A stretch of DNA of 64,000 nucleotides from UBA5109 sp965661005 (GCA_965661005.1 CBFICB010000002.1:248001-312000); one strand, 5' to 3'; counted from the stretch's first letter, positions 1 through 9,145 are shown. Notes: generated by a model not told the origin, from the letters alone. Translations and numbers: made by a program.

Positions 1-3000
1 GTTCATACGTGATGGAACACCCAAGGGGTTCAACACTATATCAACCGGGTTACCTTTCTCGTCATAAGGCATATCTTCAACTGGCATAATGACAGAAATC
101 ACACCTTTGTTACCGTGACGACCAGCCATTTTGTCGCCTGGCTGGATGCGACGTTTAATCGCCAAATATACTTTTACAATTTTCAGCACACCTGGTGCCA
201 GGTTATCACCCTGAGTCAACTTGCGTTTCTTATCTTCAAAGCGCTCGTCCAACTCTTCGCGACGTTCTTTTAATTGCACGGCAGCATTTTCTAGTTGTTC
301 ACTAAGCTTGTCATCAACCAGACGCAACTTAAACCAATCATCTGAATCGAGGGCATCAAGATATTCAGCCGTCAAGGCATCACCTTTTTTCAGCTTCGGT
401 CCGCCAGAGACTTTTTTGCCGACCAAGGCTTTACGCAAACGCTGGAAAGTTGCTTCTTCGACAATTCTAAATTCATCTTCAATGTCTTTTCGAACTTTCG
501 AAAGCTGCTCTTCTTCGATCTCTAGTGCTCGCTTATCTTTTTCTAGGCCGTCACGGGTGAAAATCTGCACATCAATAACCGTACCTTTAACTGAACTTGG
601 CACTCGCAAAGAAGTGTCTTTTACGTCAGAGGCTTTTTCACCAAAAATTGCGCGTAACAGTTTTTCTTCAGGCGTTAACTGAGTTTCACCTTTTGGTGTT
701 ACCTTACCCACCAGAATATCACCCGCATTAACTTCGGCTCCGATATATACCACCCCTGACTCATCCAGCCTGCCTAAGGCACTTTCACCAACATTAGGGA
801 TGTCAGCTGTAACTTCTTCAGAACCTAATTTAGTATCCCGAGCAATACAGGTGAGTTCCTGTATATGAATGGAAGTAAAACGATCCTCTTTTACAACTCT
901 CTCAGATATCAAGATAGAGTCTTCAAAGTTGTAGCCATTCCAAGGCATAAACGCGATGCGCATATTTTGACCCAATGCCAACTCGCCCATGTCAATCGAT
1001 GGCCCATCGGCAAGAATATCTCCAACCGCCACTGTGTCACCTACTTTCACCAATGGACGCTGATTAATACATGTATTTTGATTAGAGCGGGTATATTTAG
1101 TCAGATTATAGATATCCACTCCGGCCTCACCGGCTATGGTTTCTTTATCATGTACTCTTACAATAATACGTGCTGCATCAACACTATCGATGATGCCTCC
1201 ACGTCTGGACACAACACAAACACCAGAATCCCGCGCCACGTATCTTTCCATACCAGTTCCTACCAATGGCTTTTGAGCGATTAAAGTAGGTACGGCTTGA
1301 CGTTGCATGTTCGAACCCATCAAGGCACGGTTTGCATCATCATGTTCAAGGAAAGGAATCAATGAGGCAGCAACTGATACAACCTGTTGTGGGCTCACAT
1401 CCATAAAATCAATTTGGTCATTGTTGACCAGAGTAAATTCATTTTGGTGACGAACCGATACCATGTCTTCAACGAATTTACCTTTTTTATCTAAAGGAGA
1501 ACTCGCTTGAGCAATAGCATAGTTACTTTCTTCAATTGCAGAAAGATAGACAATTTCATCTGTAACAGTCCCATTAACAACTTTTCTCACAGGGCTTTCA
1601 AGGAAGCCATATTTATTGGTTTGTGCATAAGTCGCCAATGAATTAATCAGGCCAATATTTGGCCCTTCAGGCGTCTCAATTGGACATACACGACCATAAT
1701 GAGTTGGATGTACGTCTCGCACTTCAAAGCCAGCACGCTCTCGCGTCAAGCCACCTGGTCCCAATGCCGAAATTCGGCGCTTGTGCGTAACTTCTGACAA
1801 TGGATTATTTTGATCCATGAACTGAGACAACTGACTGGAACCAAAAAATTCTTTAATCGCAGCTGCAACCGGTTTAGCATTTATCATATCCTGTGGCATC
1901 AGGCCTTCACTGTCAGCCATGGACAAGCGTTCTTTAACTGCACGCTCCACACGAACCAGGCCAACGCGGAATTGATTCTCAGCCATTTCACCAACAGAAC
2001 GAATACGACGGTTACCTAAATGATCGATATCATCAACTGTGCCAAATCCATTACGGATGTTGACCAATGTTTTAATTACATCAACGATATCTTCCTTACT
2101 TAAAACACCAGACCCTTCTGACTCTTCTCTACCAAGACGACGGTTAAATTTCATTCGGCCCACAACAGACAGGTCATAACGATCTTCTGAGAAAAATAGA
2201 TTTGAAAACAGGTTTTCAGCTGATTCTTTCGTTGGTGGTTCGCCCGGACGCATCATGCGGTAAATTTCTACCAGAGCTTCGAGCCTATTTTCAGTAGAAT
2301 CAGATCTCAATGTGTCCGAAATAAAAGGACCACAATCCAGATCATTAGTATAAATTGTTTCAAACTCTTTAATTCCGGCATTAACCAGAGTCTCGAGAAC
2401 TTCTTCAGTGACCTCAGCATTACAAGGCACTAGTATTTCGCCCGTTTCAGTATCGATAATATCCTTAGCGATAGCGTTGCCCAATATAAACTCTGAAGGC
2501 ACATCCAGTTTGGTTAATTTGGCTTTTTCAATCTCACGAATATGACGTGCAGTAATCCTGGATGATGCAGGGACAATAACTGTACGTTTATTTTTAACAT
2601 CAAAATTAAGTACCACACCCCGCAAGCGTGAAGGCACTAACTCAATGGAAAGTGCACCATCTTTACCAATAAAATATTTATTATTGTCATAGAACATTTC
2701 AAGAATGTCCTGAGCACTATAATCCAGTGCTTTTAACAATATTGATGCTGGTAATTTTCTTCTACGGTCAATTCGAACAAAAACCAAATCTTTTGGATCA
2801 AACTCAACATCCAACCAGGACCCACGGTAAGGAATAATTCGAGCTGAATAAAGAAGCTTGCCTGAACTGTGAGTTTTTCCCTTGTCATGATCAAAGAATA
2901 CGCCTGGTGAACGGTGTAACTGAGAAACAACTACACGTTCAGTACCATTAATCACGAAAGTACCGCTATCAGTCATCAGGGGTATTTCACCCATGTAGAC

Positions 3001-3375
3001 TTCTTGTTCTTTAATATCTTTAATTACTTTGGCTGTTGATTCTTTTTCATAAATAATCAATCGAACCTTAACGCGCAAAGAAACAGCATAAGTCGCACCA
3101 CGCAACATACATTCGCTAACATCAAACTCAGGCTTGCCAAGTCGATAACTTACATATTCCAGCAAGGCTTTACCTGAATAGGAGACTATTGGAAATACTG
3201 ATTTAAAGGCCGCATGCAAGCCTTGCTCCAACCGATCCTCAGGAGGGGTAGTCGCTTGGGTGAATTGTTTATATGAATCAATCTGGATAGCCAGAAGGTA
3301 AGGAATATCCATAACACTTTGCAGTTTGCTAAAGTCTTTACGGATACGTTTTTTCTCAGTATATGAATATGCCAT
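1..3375 (-). CDS. rpoB: RNA polymerase beta subunit, partial (3' end outside window)
   Basis: This is the catalytic beta subunit of RNA polymerase. The reading frame is open from an ATG at 3375 to the left window edge, about 1125 codons of a protein usually near 1350 residues, so the C-terminal part is missing. The protein begins MAYSYTEKKRIRKDF, the classic RpoB start, and the last visible stretch contains MPYDEKGNPVDIVLNPLGVP, conserved near the C-terminal part of the family. It follows rplL by about 200 bases, as in the rplKAJL-rpoBC operon, and rpoC is expected just outside the window. No internal stop was seen. Confidence 0.98.
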   Translation of the reverse strand, partial: MAYSYTEKKRIRKDFSKLQSVMDIPYLLAIQIDSYKQFTQATTPPEDRLEQGLHAAFKSVFPIVSYSGKALLEYVSYRLGKPEFDVSECMLRGATYAVSLRVKVRLIIYEKESTAKVIKDIKEQEVYMGEIPLMTDSGTFVINGTERVVVSQLHRSPGVFFDHDKGKTHSSGKLLYSARIIPYRGSWLDVEFDPKDLVFVRIDRRRKLPASILLKALDYSAQDILEMFYDNNKYFIGKDGALSIELVPSRLRGVVLNFDVKNKRTVIVPASSRITARHIREIEKAKLTKLDVPSEFILGNAIAKDIIDTETGEILVPCNAEVTEEVLETLVNAGIKEFETIYTNDLDCGPFISDTLRSDSTENRLEALVEIYRMMRPGEPPTKESAENLFSNLFFSEDRYDLSVVGRMKFNRRLGREESEGSGVLSKEDIVDVIKTLVNIRNGFGTVDDIDHLGNRRIRSVGEMAENQFRVGLVRVERAVKERLSMADSEGLMPQDMINAKPVAAAIKEFFGSSQLSQFMDQNNPLSEVTHKRRISALGPGGLTRERAGFEVRDVHPTHYGRVCPIETPEGPNIGLINSLATYAQTNKYGFLESPVRKVVNGTVTDEIVYLSAIEESNYAIAQASSPLDKKGKFVEDMVSVRHQNEFTLVNNDQIDFMDVSPQQVVSVAASLIPFLEHDDANRALMGSNMQRQAVPTLIAQKPLVGTGMERYVARDSGVCVVSRRGGIIDSVDAARIIVRVHDKETIAGEAGVDIYNLTKYTRSNQNTCINQRPLVKVGDTVAVGDILADGPSIDMGELALGQNMRIAFMPWNGYNFEDSILISERVVKEDRFTSIHIQELTCIARDTKLGSEEVTADIPNVGESALGRLDESGVVYIGAEVNAGDILVGKVTPKGETQLTPEEKLLRAIFGEKASDVKDTSLRVPSSVKGTVIDVQIFTRDGLEKDKRALEIEEEQLSKVRKDIEDEFRIVEEATFQRLRKALVGKKVSGGPKLKKGDALTAEYLDALDSDDWFKLRLVDDKLSEQLENAAVQLKERREELDERFEDKKRKLTQGDNLAPGVLKIVKVYLAIKRRIQPGDKMAGRHGNKGVISVIMPVEDMPYDEKGNPVDIVLNPLGVPSRMN

Positions 3376-3513
3376 CAGTGGTCCCTAATCAGCGAATTTT
3401 CTGAATCTTGCTACTTTTAACCTTATCTAAAAAAAAGTAACCCCAGCATTTTCTATTGCTCTTTCTAATACGCTAGTTTTAATTCCTGCAAGCATATTGA
3501 TAGAGCGAATAAA

Positions 3514-3547
3514 GGCGGAAGCCATCAGGATTCAATGGACTTCCACC
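3514..3547 (-). promoter_or_regulatory. Hairpin between rplL and rpoB (attenuator or RNase III site)
   Basis: Read on the minus strand, GGTGGAAG-CCAT pairs with ATGG-CTTCCGCC, a 12-pair stem with one bulged base and a loop of about nine bases. It starts 26 bases after the rplL stop. The downstream bases (TTTATT) are only weakly U-rich, so it is not a strong terminator. In Escherichia coli the same gap holds an attenuator and an RNase III processing site that set the ratio of L7/L12 to RpoB, and a similar role here is inferred from position. The rest of the 3376-3572 gap shows nothing else I can name. Confidence 0.55.
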
Positions 3548-3572
3548 TAAGAAATCAACTTTAAAAATTGAC

Positions 3573-3956
3573 TTATTTAAGCTCGACTGTCGCGCCAGCT
3601 TCTTCAAGCTGCTTTTTGAAGTCTTCAGCTTCGTCTTTACTTGCACCTTCTTTAATTGGAGATGGAGCACCATCCACCAAATCTTTAGCTTCTTTAAGAC
3701 CAAGTCCTGTAATTCCACGAACCGCTTTAATGACATTTACTTTCTTGTCGCCAGCAGCTGTCAAAATTACATCAAACTCGTCTTTCTCAGCAGCAGCACC
3801 ACCACCAGCATCACCACCAGCAGCAGGAGCTGCAACGGCAACAGCTGCAGCAGCAGATACGCCAAATTTTTCTTCCATAGCTGAAACTAATTCGACCACA
3901 TCCATGACCGACAGTTCAGCGATACCTTCTAATATTTCTTCTTTAGATAGAGACAT
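3573..3956 (-). CDS. rplL: 50S ribosomal protein L7/L12
   Basis: This is the ribosomal stalk protein that recruits translation GTPases. The 127-residue product starts MSLSKEEILEGIAELSVMD. Its N-terminal dimerisation domain is followed by an alanine/glycine-rich hinge at about residues 34-55, then the C-terminal factor-binding domain with KKVNVIKAVR and GLKEAKDLVDGAP. Length and architecture match the family. It follows rplJ by about 75 bases and precedes rpoB. The long open frame on the opposite strand is a shadow of its alanine-rich codons. Confidence 0.98.
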   Translation of the reverse strand: MSLSKEEILEGIAELSVMDVVELVSAMEEKFGVSAAAAVAVAAPAAGGDAGGGAAAEKDEFDVILTAAGDKKVNVIKAVRGITGLGLKEAKDLVDGAPSPIKEGASKDEAEDFKKQLEEAGATVELK

Positions 3957-4032
3957 AATGCTCTCCTTTAAATTTTGTTTAATAAATTAAAACAACAATA
4001 TTTTTTACTATGTTGTTACGTGTCTTTTAAGC

Positions 4033-4563
4033 TTACGCTGCTTCCTGTTTCTGATCTCGAACAGCAGCTACTACACGAGTAGCCTTAGATGGCACCTCGT
4101 TCACTGTTCTTGCCAGTTTAGTCACCGGTGCTAACATCACGCTCATCAAGGTCGCGATAGCCTGATCGTATGTCGGCAATTTCGCCAAAACATCAATCTG
4201 GTCTGCAGCTAGCAGGCTTCCACCAACAGCAAGGGCTTTAACATCAAATTCATCATTCTCTTTAGAAAAATCTTTAAGAACGCGTGCTGCTGCGCCAGGA
4301 TCTTCTTGTGAAAATGCCAAAATTGTTGGGCCTACCAATGCTTCGTTCAGGCACTCATAATCAGTACCTTCTATCGCGCGTTTCAATAATGTATTTCTAA
4401 CAACTCTTAAATAAACATTATTTTCGCGCGCAGTTTTACGCAGTTCAGTAAGCTCACTAACAGTAACTCCCCTATAATCGGCAAGTACTGCAGATAAAGC
4501 ACCTTTAGCAGCTTCGTTGACTTCGGCAACTATCTGCCTTTTGTCTTCAATACGAATAGCCAC
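4033..4563 (-). CDS. rplJ: 50S ribosomal protein L10
   Basis: L10 anchors the L7/L12 dimers to the ribosome and, in relatives, represses its own mRNA. The 176-residue product starts MAIRIEDKRQIVAEV and contains the typical YRGVTVSELTELRKTARE and RVVRNTLLKRAIEGT stretches of the L10 globular domain, followed by the helical C-terminus that binds L7/L12. It is preceded by a 314-base non-coding leader and followed closely by rplL. Confidence 0.98.
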   Translation of the reverse strand: MAIRIEDKRQIVAEVNEAAKGALSAVLADYRGVTVSELTELRKTARENNVYLRVVRNTLLKRAIEGTDYECLNEALVGPTILAFSQEDPGAAARVLKDFSKENDEFDVKALAVGGSLLAADQIDVLAKLPTYDQAIATLMSVMLAPVTKLARTVNEVPSKATRVVAAVRDQKQEAA

Positions 4564-4877
4564 TTTTAAAACTCCTAAGTTTAGGTCATCAGCATAACTT
4601 CATAGCAACTTCACTATTAAGTCGACAACCAGTTAAGAAGTCAGCGAACCAACTTCAAATTCCTGTAAACACTTAAAGTGAATACAGGCTCTTATTCGGT
4701 GAATAGCCCAATAACTTACATTGAGCCGGGTATCACCATCTGCGCAGGAGATTAAGTTTATGAGTCAAACTCCAACATGCATAAACACCTGCGGTCTTTG
4801 ATAGTCTTGTTTTCCAAGAAAACAACACCCCAAAGTCTTTATCAGGCAACGAGTTGATCCGCTGCCAAAAAATTTTT
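4564..4877 (-). ncRNA. rplJ leader: probable L10 autoregulatory RNA
   Basis: This is the 314-base gene-free stretch between rplA and rplJ. It holds several inverted repeats: CTGTA-N2-CACTT paired across two bases at 4663-4687, a second stem GGCT...TTATTC/GAATA...GCC at about 4687-4709, and TTGTTTTC/GAAAACAA at 4807-4825 close to rplA. In gammaproteobacteria this gap carries the rplJ promoter and the L10-L7/L12 binding leader, which represses translation of rplJ. Assignment rests on position and structure; I did not match the Rfam covariance model. Confidence 0.6.
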
Positions 4878-5573
4878 TTAAAATTCCAGTGATGACTGAT
4901 CGATCTGGATACCAGGCCCCATTGTTGAAGATAGAACGATCTTCTTCACATAAGAGCCTTTAGCTGAAGCGGGTTTAGCTTTCTTTAAATCAACCAATAA
5001 TGCTTCTAAATTACCCTTCACAGCACTCACATCAAAATCAGCTTTACCAATTCCACCATGGATGATGCCGTTTTTGTCAGTTCGGTATCTTACCTGACCA
5101 GATTTAGCGTTTTTCACTGCACCTTCCACATCTGGAGTAACAGTTCCTACTTTAGGATTCGGCATCAAACCTTTAGGGCCAAGAATTGTTCCTAATTGGC
5201 CAACTATTCGCATAGCATCAGGACTTGCAATCACAACATCAAAATTAAGGTCTCCACCTTTAATGCTTCCAGCCAGATCTTCAAATCCAACTACATCAGC
5301 ACCTGCTGCTTTAGCTTTGTCTGCATTCTCACCTTGAGCAAAAACTGCAACACGAACATCTTTCCCCGTACCATGAGGTAAAGTTGTTGCCCCTCTCACA
5401 GCTTGATCAGATTTACGTGCATCAATACCAAGATTAATACTAACGTCTATTGATTCTTTGAATTTTGAAGTTGAAAATTCAGCAATTAAAGCTACTGCTT
5501 CATCGATAGAATATGACTTGCCCGCTTCTAGCTTTTCGGCGATTATTTTTGCTTTTTTGGTTAATTTGGCCAT
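4878..5573 (-). CDS. rplA: 50S ribosomal protein L1
   Basis: L1 forms the mobile stalk at the ribosomal E site and represses the rplKA mRNA in relatives. The 231-residue product starts MAKLTKKAKIIAEKLEAGKSY. It carries the conserved LPHGTGKDVRVAVF and GPKGLMPNPKVGTVT signatures. Its ATG overlaps the rplK stop by one base (TAATG), which implies translational coupling with rplK. Length is normal for bacteria. Confidence 0.98.
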   Translation of the reverse strand: MAKLTKKAKIIAEKLEAGKSYSIDEAVALIAEFSTSKFKESIDVSINLGIDARKSDQAVRGATTLPHGTGKDVRVAVFAQGENADKAKAAGADVVGFEDLAGSIKGGDLNFDVVIASPDAMRIVGQLGTILGPKGLMPNPKVGTVTPDVEGAVKNAKSGQVRYRTDKNGIIHGGIGKADFDVSAVKGNLEALLVDLKKAKPASAKGSYVKKIVLSSTMGPGIQIDQSSLEF

Positions 5574-6007
5574 TAGTTGACCCCCTCAGTTTCAATCCCG
5601 GCACTTCTGGCGCTACCTGCCAAAGTACGAACTGCAGCATCCATATCAGCCGCCGTGAGATCAGGCATTTTTAATGTCGCTATTTCTTCAAGCTGGGCAC
5701 GAGTTACTTTGCCAACTTTTTCAGTATTAGGACGACCGCTACCTTTTTTAAGACCTGCGGCTTTTTGCAATAAAACTGCAGCCGGAGGTGTTTTAGTAAT
5801 AAAGGTAAAACTTCTATCTGCATAGACTGTAATAACAACAGGAATTGGTAAGCCCGGTTCAACACTTTGAGTTTCAGCATTGAAAGCCTTACAAAAATCC
5901 ATGATATTTACACCATGTTGGCCCAGAGCCGGACCTACAGGAGGACTAGGATTAGCCTTACCTGCAGCAACCTGTAGCTTGATATAAGCCAGGACTTTTT
6001 TAGCCAT
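5573..6007 (-). CDS. rplK: 50S ribosomal protein L11
   Basis: L11 binds the GTPase-associated centre of 23S rRNA and is needed for RelA activation. The 144-residue product begins MAKKVLAYIKLQVAAGKANP, with the conserved PPVGPALGQHGVNIMDFCKAFN N-terminal domain and the RNA-binding C-terminal domain containing KTPPAAVLLQKAAG. A good ribosome binding site (AAAGGAG) lies just before the ATG. It is coupled to rplA by a one-base stop/start overlap. Confidence 0.98.
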   Translation of the reverse strand: MAKKVLAYIKLQVAAGKANPSPPVGPALGQHGVNIMDFCKAFNAETQSVEPGLPIPVVITVYADRSFTFITKTPPAAVLLQKAAGLKKGSGRPNTEKVGKVTRAQLEEIATLKMPDLTAADMDAAVRTLAGSARSAGIETEGVN

Positions 6008-6114
6008 TTTATACTCCTTTGGGTAATAGCGTCTTTCGACTTCCCTGGCGCCTCATATGAGACGACTTTTTAATTAAGAAGTTTCTTTAATAGAAACTTC
6101 CACCAAATTCTTAT
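6008..6114 (-). promoter_or_regulatory. nusG-rplK gap: hairpins and probable L1-binding leader
   Basis: Two structures are visible on the minus strand. GAAGTTTCT/AGAAACTTC (6078-6100, nine pairs, five-base loop) follows nusG and is trailed by TTAATTAAAAAG, so it may partly terminate secE-nusG transcription. Nearer rplK, CGTCTCAT/ATGAGGCG (around 6049-6064) is followed by GGGAAGTCGAAAGACG. In relatives the rplK leader contains a mimic of the rRNA site for L1, through which L1 represses rplKA. The match here is by position and general shape only. Confidence 0.5.
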
Positions 6115-6663
6115 CTAACCCTTCTCTACTTGAGAAAACTCTAGCTCTACCGGGGTCGATCTACCGAAAATTAGTACAGCAACTCGAACGCGGCTTTTCT
6201 CATAATTCACTTCTTCTACTGTGCCAGTGAAATCGTTAAACGGACCATCAGTAACACGTACCATTTCTCCTGGCTCATAAACTGTCTTATGAGTAGGCTT
6301 ATCAACCGTCTCTTCAAGACGATTGACTATTTCATCGACTTCGCGTTGAGTAATTGGAGCCGGTTTATCCGCTTTACCACCAATAAAACCCATCACCCTT
6401 GGTGTATCTTTTACCAAGTGCCAGGTTATATCGTTTAAAATCATATTTATTAGAACGTAACCTGGAAAAAATTTACGTTCGCTTTTTCTTTTTTGGCCGC
6501 CTCGCATTTCCAGAACTTCTTCAGTGGGCACAAGCACGTCACCGAACAATTCAGGACTTCCTGACAAGGCAATTCTTTCTTCTAGCGCCTGTTTTACTTT
6601 GCGCTCATAACCTGAATAAGCATGTACAACATACCAACGCTTATCATTTTCAGAAGCTGACAT
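6115..6663 (-). CDS. nusG: Transcription termination/antitermination factor NusG
   Basis: NusG binds RNA polymerase and links it to Rho or to ribosomes. The 182-residue protein starts MSASENDKRWYVVHAYSGYE. It has the N-terminal NGN domain (about 8-120) with SERKFFPGYVLI and DTPRVMGFIG, then the C-terminal KOW domain with GEMVRVTDGPFNDFTGTVEEV. It sits 12 bases after secE, the standard secE-nusG pair. Confidence 0.98.
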   Translation of the reverse strand: MSASENDKRWYVVHAYSGYERKVKQALEERIALSGSPELFGDVLVPTEEVLEMRGGQKRKSERKFFPGYVLINMILNDITWHLVKDTPRVMGFIGGKADKPAPITQREVDEIVNRLEETVDKPTHKTVYEPGEMVRVTDGPFNDFTGTVEEVNYEKSRVRVAVLIFGRSTPVELEFSQVEKG

Positions 6664-6675
6664 TCTTATTTTTTC

Positions 6676-7071
6676 CTAACCAATAATAAACGTGATAACC
6701 CAACTTAATAGTGAATCTAACGCCCAAAGAATTAAAGCCACTATTATGACAACGACGACAACAATTAAAGTTGTCTGCGTAGTCTCTGTTCGAGTAGGCC
6801 ACACGACTTTTCTAATTTCAGTTTTAGCTTCCAAGCACAAGGTGACGAAAGCCTTACCTTTTACGGTAAGTGTTGCTAACCAACCAGCCGCTCCTGCCAA
6901 AACCAGCAAACCGATAACCCGATACAGCATGGACTCAGCAGCAAAATAGCTATTGCCATAAACCCCCGCTACCACCAGGAGCAGAACAATTATCCAAAGC
7001 ACAAGGTCTAAATTACCTTCTTTACTGCTCTGGTTTTTAAGCTTTGCAGCTTTCCCAACCTTTTCGTTCAT
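6676..7071 (-). CDS. secE: Protein translocase subunit SecE
   Basis: SecE is the clamp of the SecYEG inner-membrane channel. The 131-residue product has three hydrophobic segments at about 24-42, 49-66 and 100-129, as in the longer gammaproteobacterial SecE. The conserved cytosolic stretch EAKTEIRKVVWPTRTETTQT lies just before the last membrane helix. It is preceded by tRNA-Trp and followed immediately by nusG. Confidence 0.97.
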   Translation of the reverse strand: MNEKVGKAAKLKNQSSKEGNLDLVLWIIVLLLVVAGVYGNSYFAAESMLYRVIGLLVLAGAAGWLATLTVKGKAFVTLCLEAKTEIRKVVWPTRTETTQTTLIVVVVVIIVALILWALDSLLSWVITFIIG

Positions 7072-7097
7072 TTTTGCTAACTTTAACTTTTAGTTAA

Positions 7098-7173
<76 letters not shown>

Positions 7174-7196
7174 ATACAACTCTTTTCATCGTCCTT

Positions 7197-7255
7197 CGTC
7201 TTATTTCATAAGACGATTAAGCCGAGAAGACTACACGCAGTGATCTCGGCTTAAT
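7197..7255 (-). terminator. Twin hairpin downstream of tuf
   Basis: Two adjacent inverted repeats fill the gap between tuf and tRNA-Trp. One is a 12-pair stem ATTAAGCCGAGA/TCTCGGCTTAAT (7216-7255) and the other an 8-pair stem CGTCTTAT/ATAAGACG with a three-base loop (7197-7215). Neither is followed by a strong U run on the minus strand. They may be a partial terminator, or RNA-processing structures that separate tuf mRNA from the tRNA-Trp-secE transcript. Confidence 0.55.
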
Positions 7256-7273
7256 TTAAAGCTTCTTAACTTC

Positions 7274-8464
7274 TTATTCGATGATTTTAGCTACAACACC
7301 AGCTCCAACTGTACGACCACCTTCACGAACAGCGAAACGCTGACCTTCTTCCATCGCGATTGGGGCAATCAGTTCGACTGACATCTTCACATTATCTCCA
7401 GGCATTACCATTTCTACACCTTCTGGTAACTCACAAGCGCCAGTTACATCAGTGGTTTCGAAATAGAACTGAGGACGATATCCTTTAAAGAATGGAGTAT
7501 GACGACCACCCTCATCTTTAGATAGAACGTAAACCTCACCTTCAAATTTGGTATGCGGAGTAATTGAACCCGGCTTAGCAAGTACCTGACCACGTTCAAC
7601 CTCTTCACGCTTGGTACCACGCAAAAGGACACCAACGTTTTCACCGGCACGACCTTCGTCAAGCAATTTACGGAACATCTCTACACCAGTACAAACAGTA
7701 GTTTGAGTATCCCTAATACCAACGATTTCAATTTCTTCACCAACTTTTACAAGTCCGCGAGCAACACGACCAGTCACAACGGTACCGCGACCAGAAATAG
7801 AGAACACGTCTTCAATCGGCATCAAGAATGGTTTTTCAATATCACGCTCTGGTTCTGGAATGTACTCATCAAGAGTTTCAACCAATTTTTGAACCGCTGG
7901 CATACCAATATCAGAAGTGTCTCCTTCCAATGCTTTCAAGGCAGAACCAATAATGATAGGAGTGTCATCACCAGGGAATTCATACTGGTCTAGTAATTCA
8001 CGAATTTCCATCTCAACCAGTTCAAGCAGCTCTTCATCATCAACCATGTCAGCTTTATTCATGAAGACTACGATATAAGGTACACCCACTTGACGTGATA
8101 ACAGGATATGTTCACGCGTTTGTGGCATAGGGCCATCAGCAGCAGAACAAACCAGAATGGCGCCATCCATCTGTGCAGCACCAGTAATCATGTTTTTGAC
8201 GTAGTCGGCATGGCCCGGGCAATCAACGTGAGCATAATGACGATTAGGAGAATCATACTCAACATGAGAAGTTGCGATAGTGATTCCGCGCTCTCTTTCT
8301 TCAGGCGCATTATCAATACCAGCAAAGTCGACTGCTGTTCCACCCCAGACTTCAGCACATACACGTGTCAACGCTGCCGTTAATGTCGTTTTACCATGGT
8401 CAACGTGACCAATTGTGCCCACATTTACGTGGGGTTTATTTCTTTCAAACTTTTCCTTTGCCAT
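7274..8464 (-). CDS. tuf: Elongation factor Tu
   Basis: EF-Tu is the GTPase that delivers aminoacyl-tRNA to the ribosome. The 396-residue protein starts MAKEKFERNKPHVNVGTIGH. It shows the G1 loop GHVDHGKT, the G3 motif DCPGH, NKAD (G4) and the beta-barrel domains II and III ending VGAGVVAKIIE. I chose the ATG at 8464: GGAGG lies eight bases upstream, whereas the longer frame would begin at a TTG inside that ribosome binding site. It is co-directional with the upstream tRNA-Tyr-Gly-Thr genes, the tufB arrangement. Confidence 0.98.
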   Translation of the reverse strand: MAKEKFERNKPHVNVGTIGHVDHGKTTLTAALTRVCAEVWGGTAVDFAGIDNAPEERERGITIATSHVEYDSPNRHYAHVDCPGHADYVKNMITGAAQMDGAILVCSAADGPMPQTREHILLSRQVGVPYIVVFMNKADMVDDEELLELVEMEIRELLDQYEFPGDDTPIIIGSALKALEGDTSDIGMPAVQKLVETLDEYIPEPERDIEKPFLMPIEDVFSISGRGTVVTGRVARGLVKVGEEIEIVGIRDTQTTVCTGVEMFRKLLDEGRAGENVGVLLRGTKREEVERGQVLAKPGSITPHTKFEGEVYVLSKDEGGRHTPFFKGYRPQFYFETTDVTGACELPEGVEMVMPGDNVKMSVELIAPIAMEEGQRFAVREGGRTVGAGVVAKIIE

Positions 8465-8549
8465 CGAAGATGCCTCCAACTAACTTATTAATTTAATGAC
8501 TATTTACAAACCTTTTTAATACGCTTTCTTTTTCTGTGCCAAAAAGAGA

Positions 8550-8625
8550 TGGTGCTCACACCCAGAGTCGAACTGGGGACCTCATCATTACCAATGATGC
8601 GCTCTACCACCTGAGCTATGCGAGC
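8550..8625 (-). tRNA. trnT: tRNA-Thr (GGT)
   Basis: The minus strand reads GCTCGCA at the 5' acceptor side pairing with TGTGAGC, a D arm TAGCTCAGGTGGTAGAGC, anticodon stem CATCA/TGATG with loop TTGGTAA (anticodon GGT), T arm with GTTCGACTC, and an encoded CCA. It is the last tRNA before tuf, equivalent to thrT in the Escherichia coli tufB operon. Confidence 0.97.
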
Positions 8626-8701
8626 TCTCCCAAAGATCTACTCACATCATCCTGTTTCGACTTTGTTCGGCTCTCAACCCAAACAGCCTAAAACTCGACT
8701 C

Positions 8702-8775
8702 TGGAGCGGGTAGCGGGAATCGAACCCGCATGATCAGCTTGGAAGGCTGGAGTTCTACCATTGAACTATACCCGC
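8702..8775 (-). tRNA. trnG: tRNA-Gly (TCC)
   Basis: The minus strand starts GCGGGTA and ends TACCCGC-T-CCA. The anticodon loop CTTCCAA gives anticodon TCC, and the T arm holds GGTTCGAATCC. It sits between tRNA-Tyr and tRNA-Thr, equivalent to glyT. I ended the gene at 8775 so that the acceptor stem keeps seven pairs and a T discriminator, as in the Escherichia coli gene. Confidence 0.97.
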
Positions 8776-8980
8776 TTTAATTCCCTCGCCAAATCTGCGA
8801 TAGATCGTTAAATCTACCCGCAAAATCAACCCTAGTCGTGCCTTAATCAGGCTCGCACACAAAAAACAGAGGACCAGAAACAATTTACTTTTTAAGTAAT
8901 TACTTTTCTGGTCCACTGTTTTCTGCTTTTCAATCTTACGGTTAAACCCCGTAGGATTACCCAGAAAACCTCGATCTGAC

Positions 8981-9064
8981 TGGTGGAGGGGGGTGGATTT
9001 GAACCACCGAAGCTTACGCGTCAGATTTACAGTCTGATCCCTTTGACCACTCGGGAACCCCTCC
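8981..9064 (-). tRNA. trnY: tRNA-Tyr (GTA)
   Basis: The minus strand starts GGAGGGG, pairs with CCCCTCC, and has anticodon stem TCAGA/TCTGA with loop CTGTAAA (anticodon GTA). It has the long variable arm expected for class II tRNA-Tyr, a T arm with GGTTCAAATCC, discriminator A and an encoded CCA. It is the first gene of the tRNA-tuf unit, equivalent to tyrU. Confidence 0.97.
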
Positions 9065-9116
9065 AAAAAGAACATCAGACAAGCTTTTTTCTGGCTCTCT
9101 TTTACACAGAGGCGGC

Positions 9117-9145
9117 ATTCTATGGGAATTAGGCTTCAGGTGCAA
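9117..9145 (-). promoter_or_regulatory. Probable promoter of the tRNA-Tyr-Gly-Thr-tuf unit
   Basis: Read on the minus strand, TTGCAC and TAGAAT are separated by exactly 17 bases, and a GC-rich GCCGCC discriminator follows the -10 box. Such discriminators mark stringently controlled stable-RNA promoters. The -35 box is poor (three of six consensus bases), so the assignment leans on the -10, the spacing and the position about 50 bases before tRNA-Tyr. It overlaps the 3' end of the SPOR gene. Confidence 0.5.

Noticed and set aside
221..682. Serine-rich plus-strand frame inside rpoB
   Set aside because: It is antisense to the open rpoB frame and lacks a ribosome binding site or recognisable domain.
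3568..3990. 140-codon alanine/serine-rich frame opposite rplL
   Set aside because: It lies entirely antisense to a certain ribosomal gene; its composition comes from rplL codons.
8465..8479. Five-codon N-terminal extension of EF-Tu
   Set aside because: It would start at TTG within the ribosome binding site; EF-Tu begins MAKEKF.
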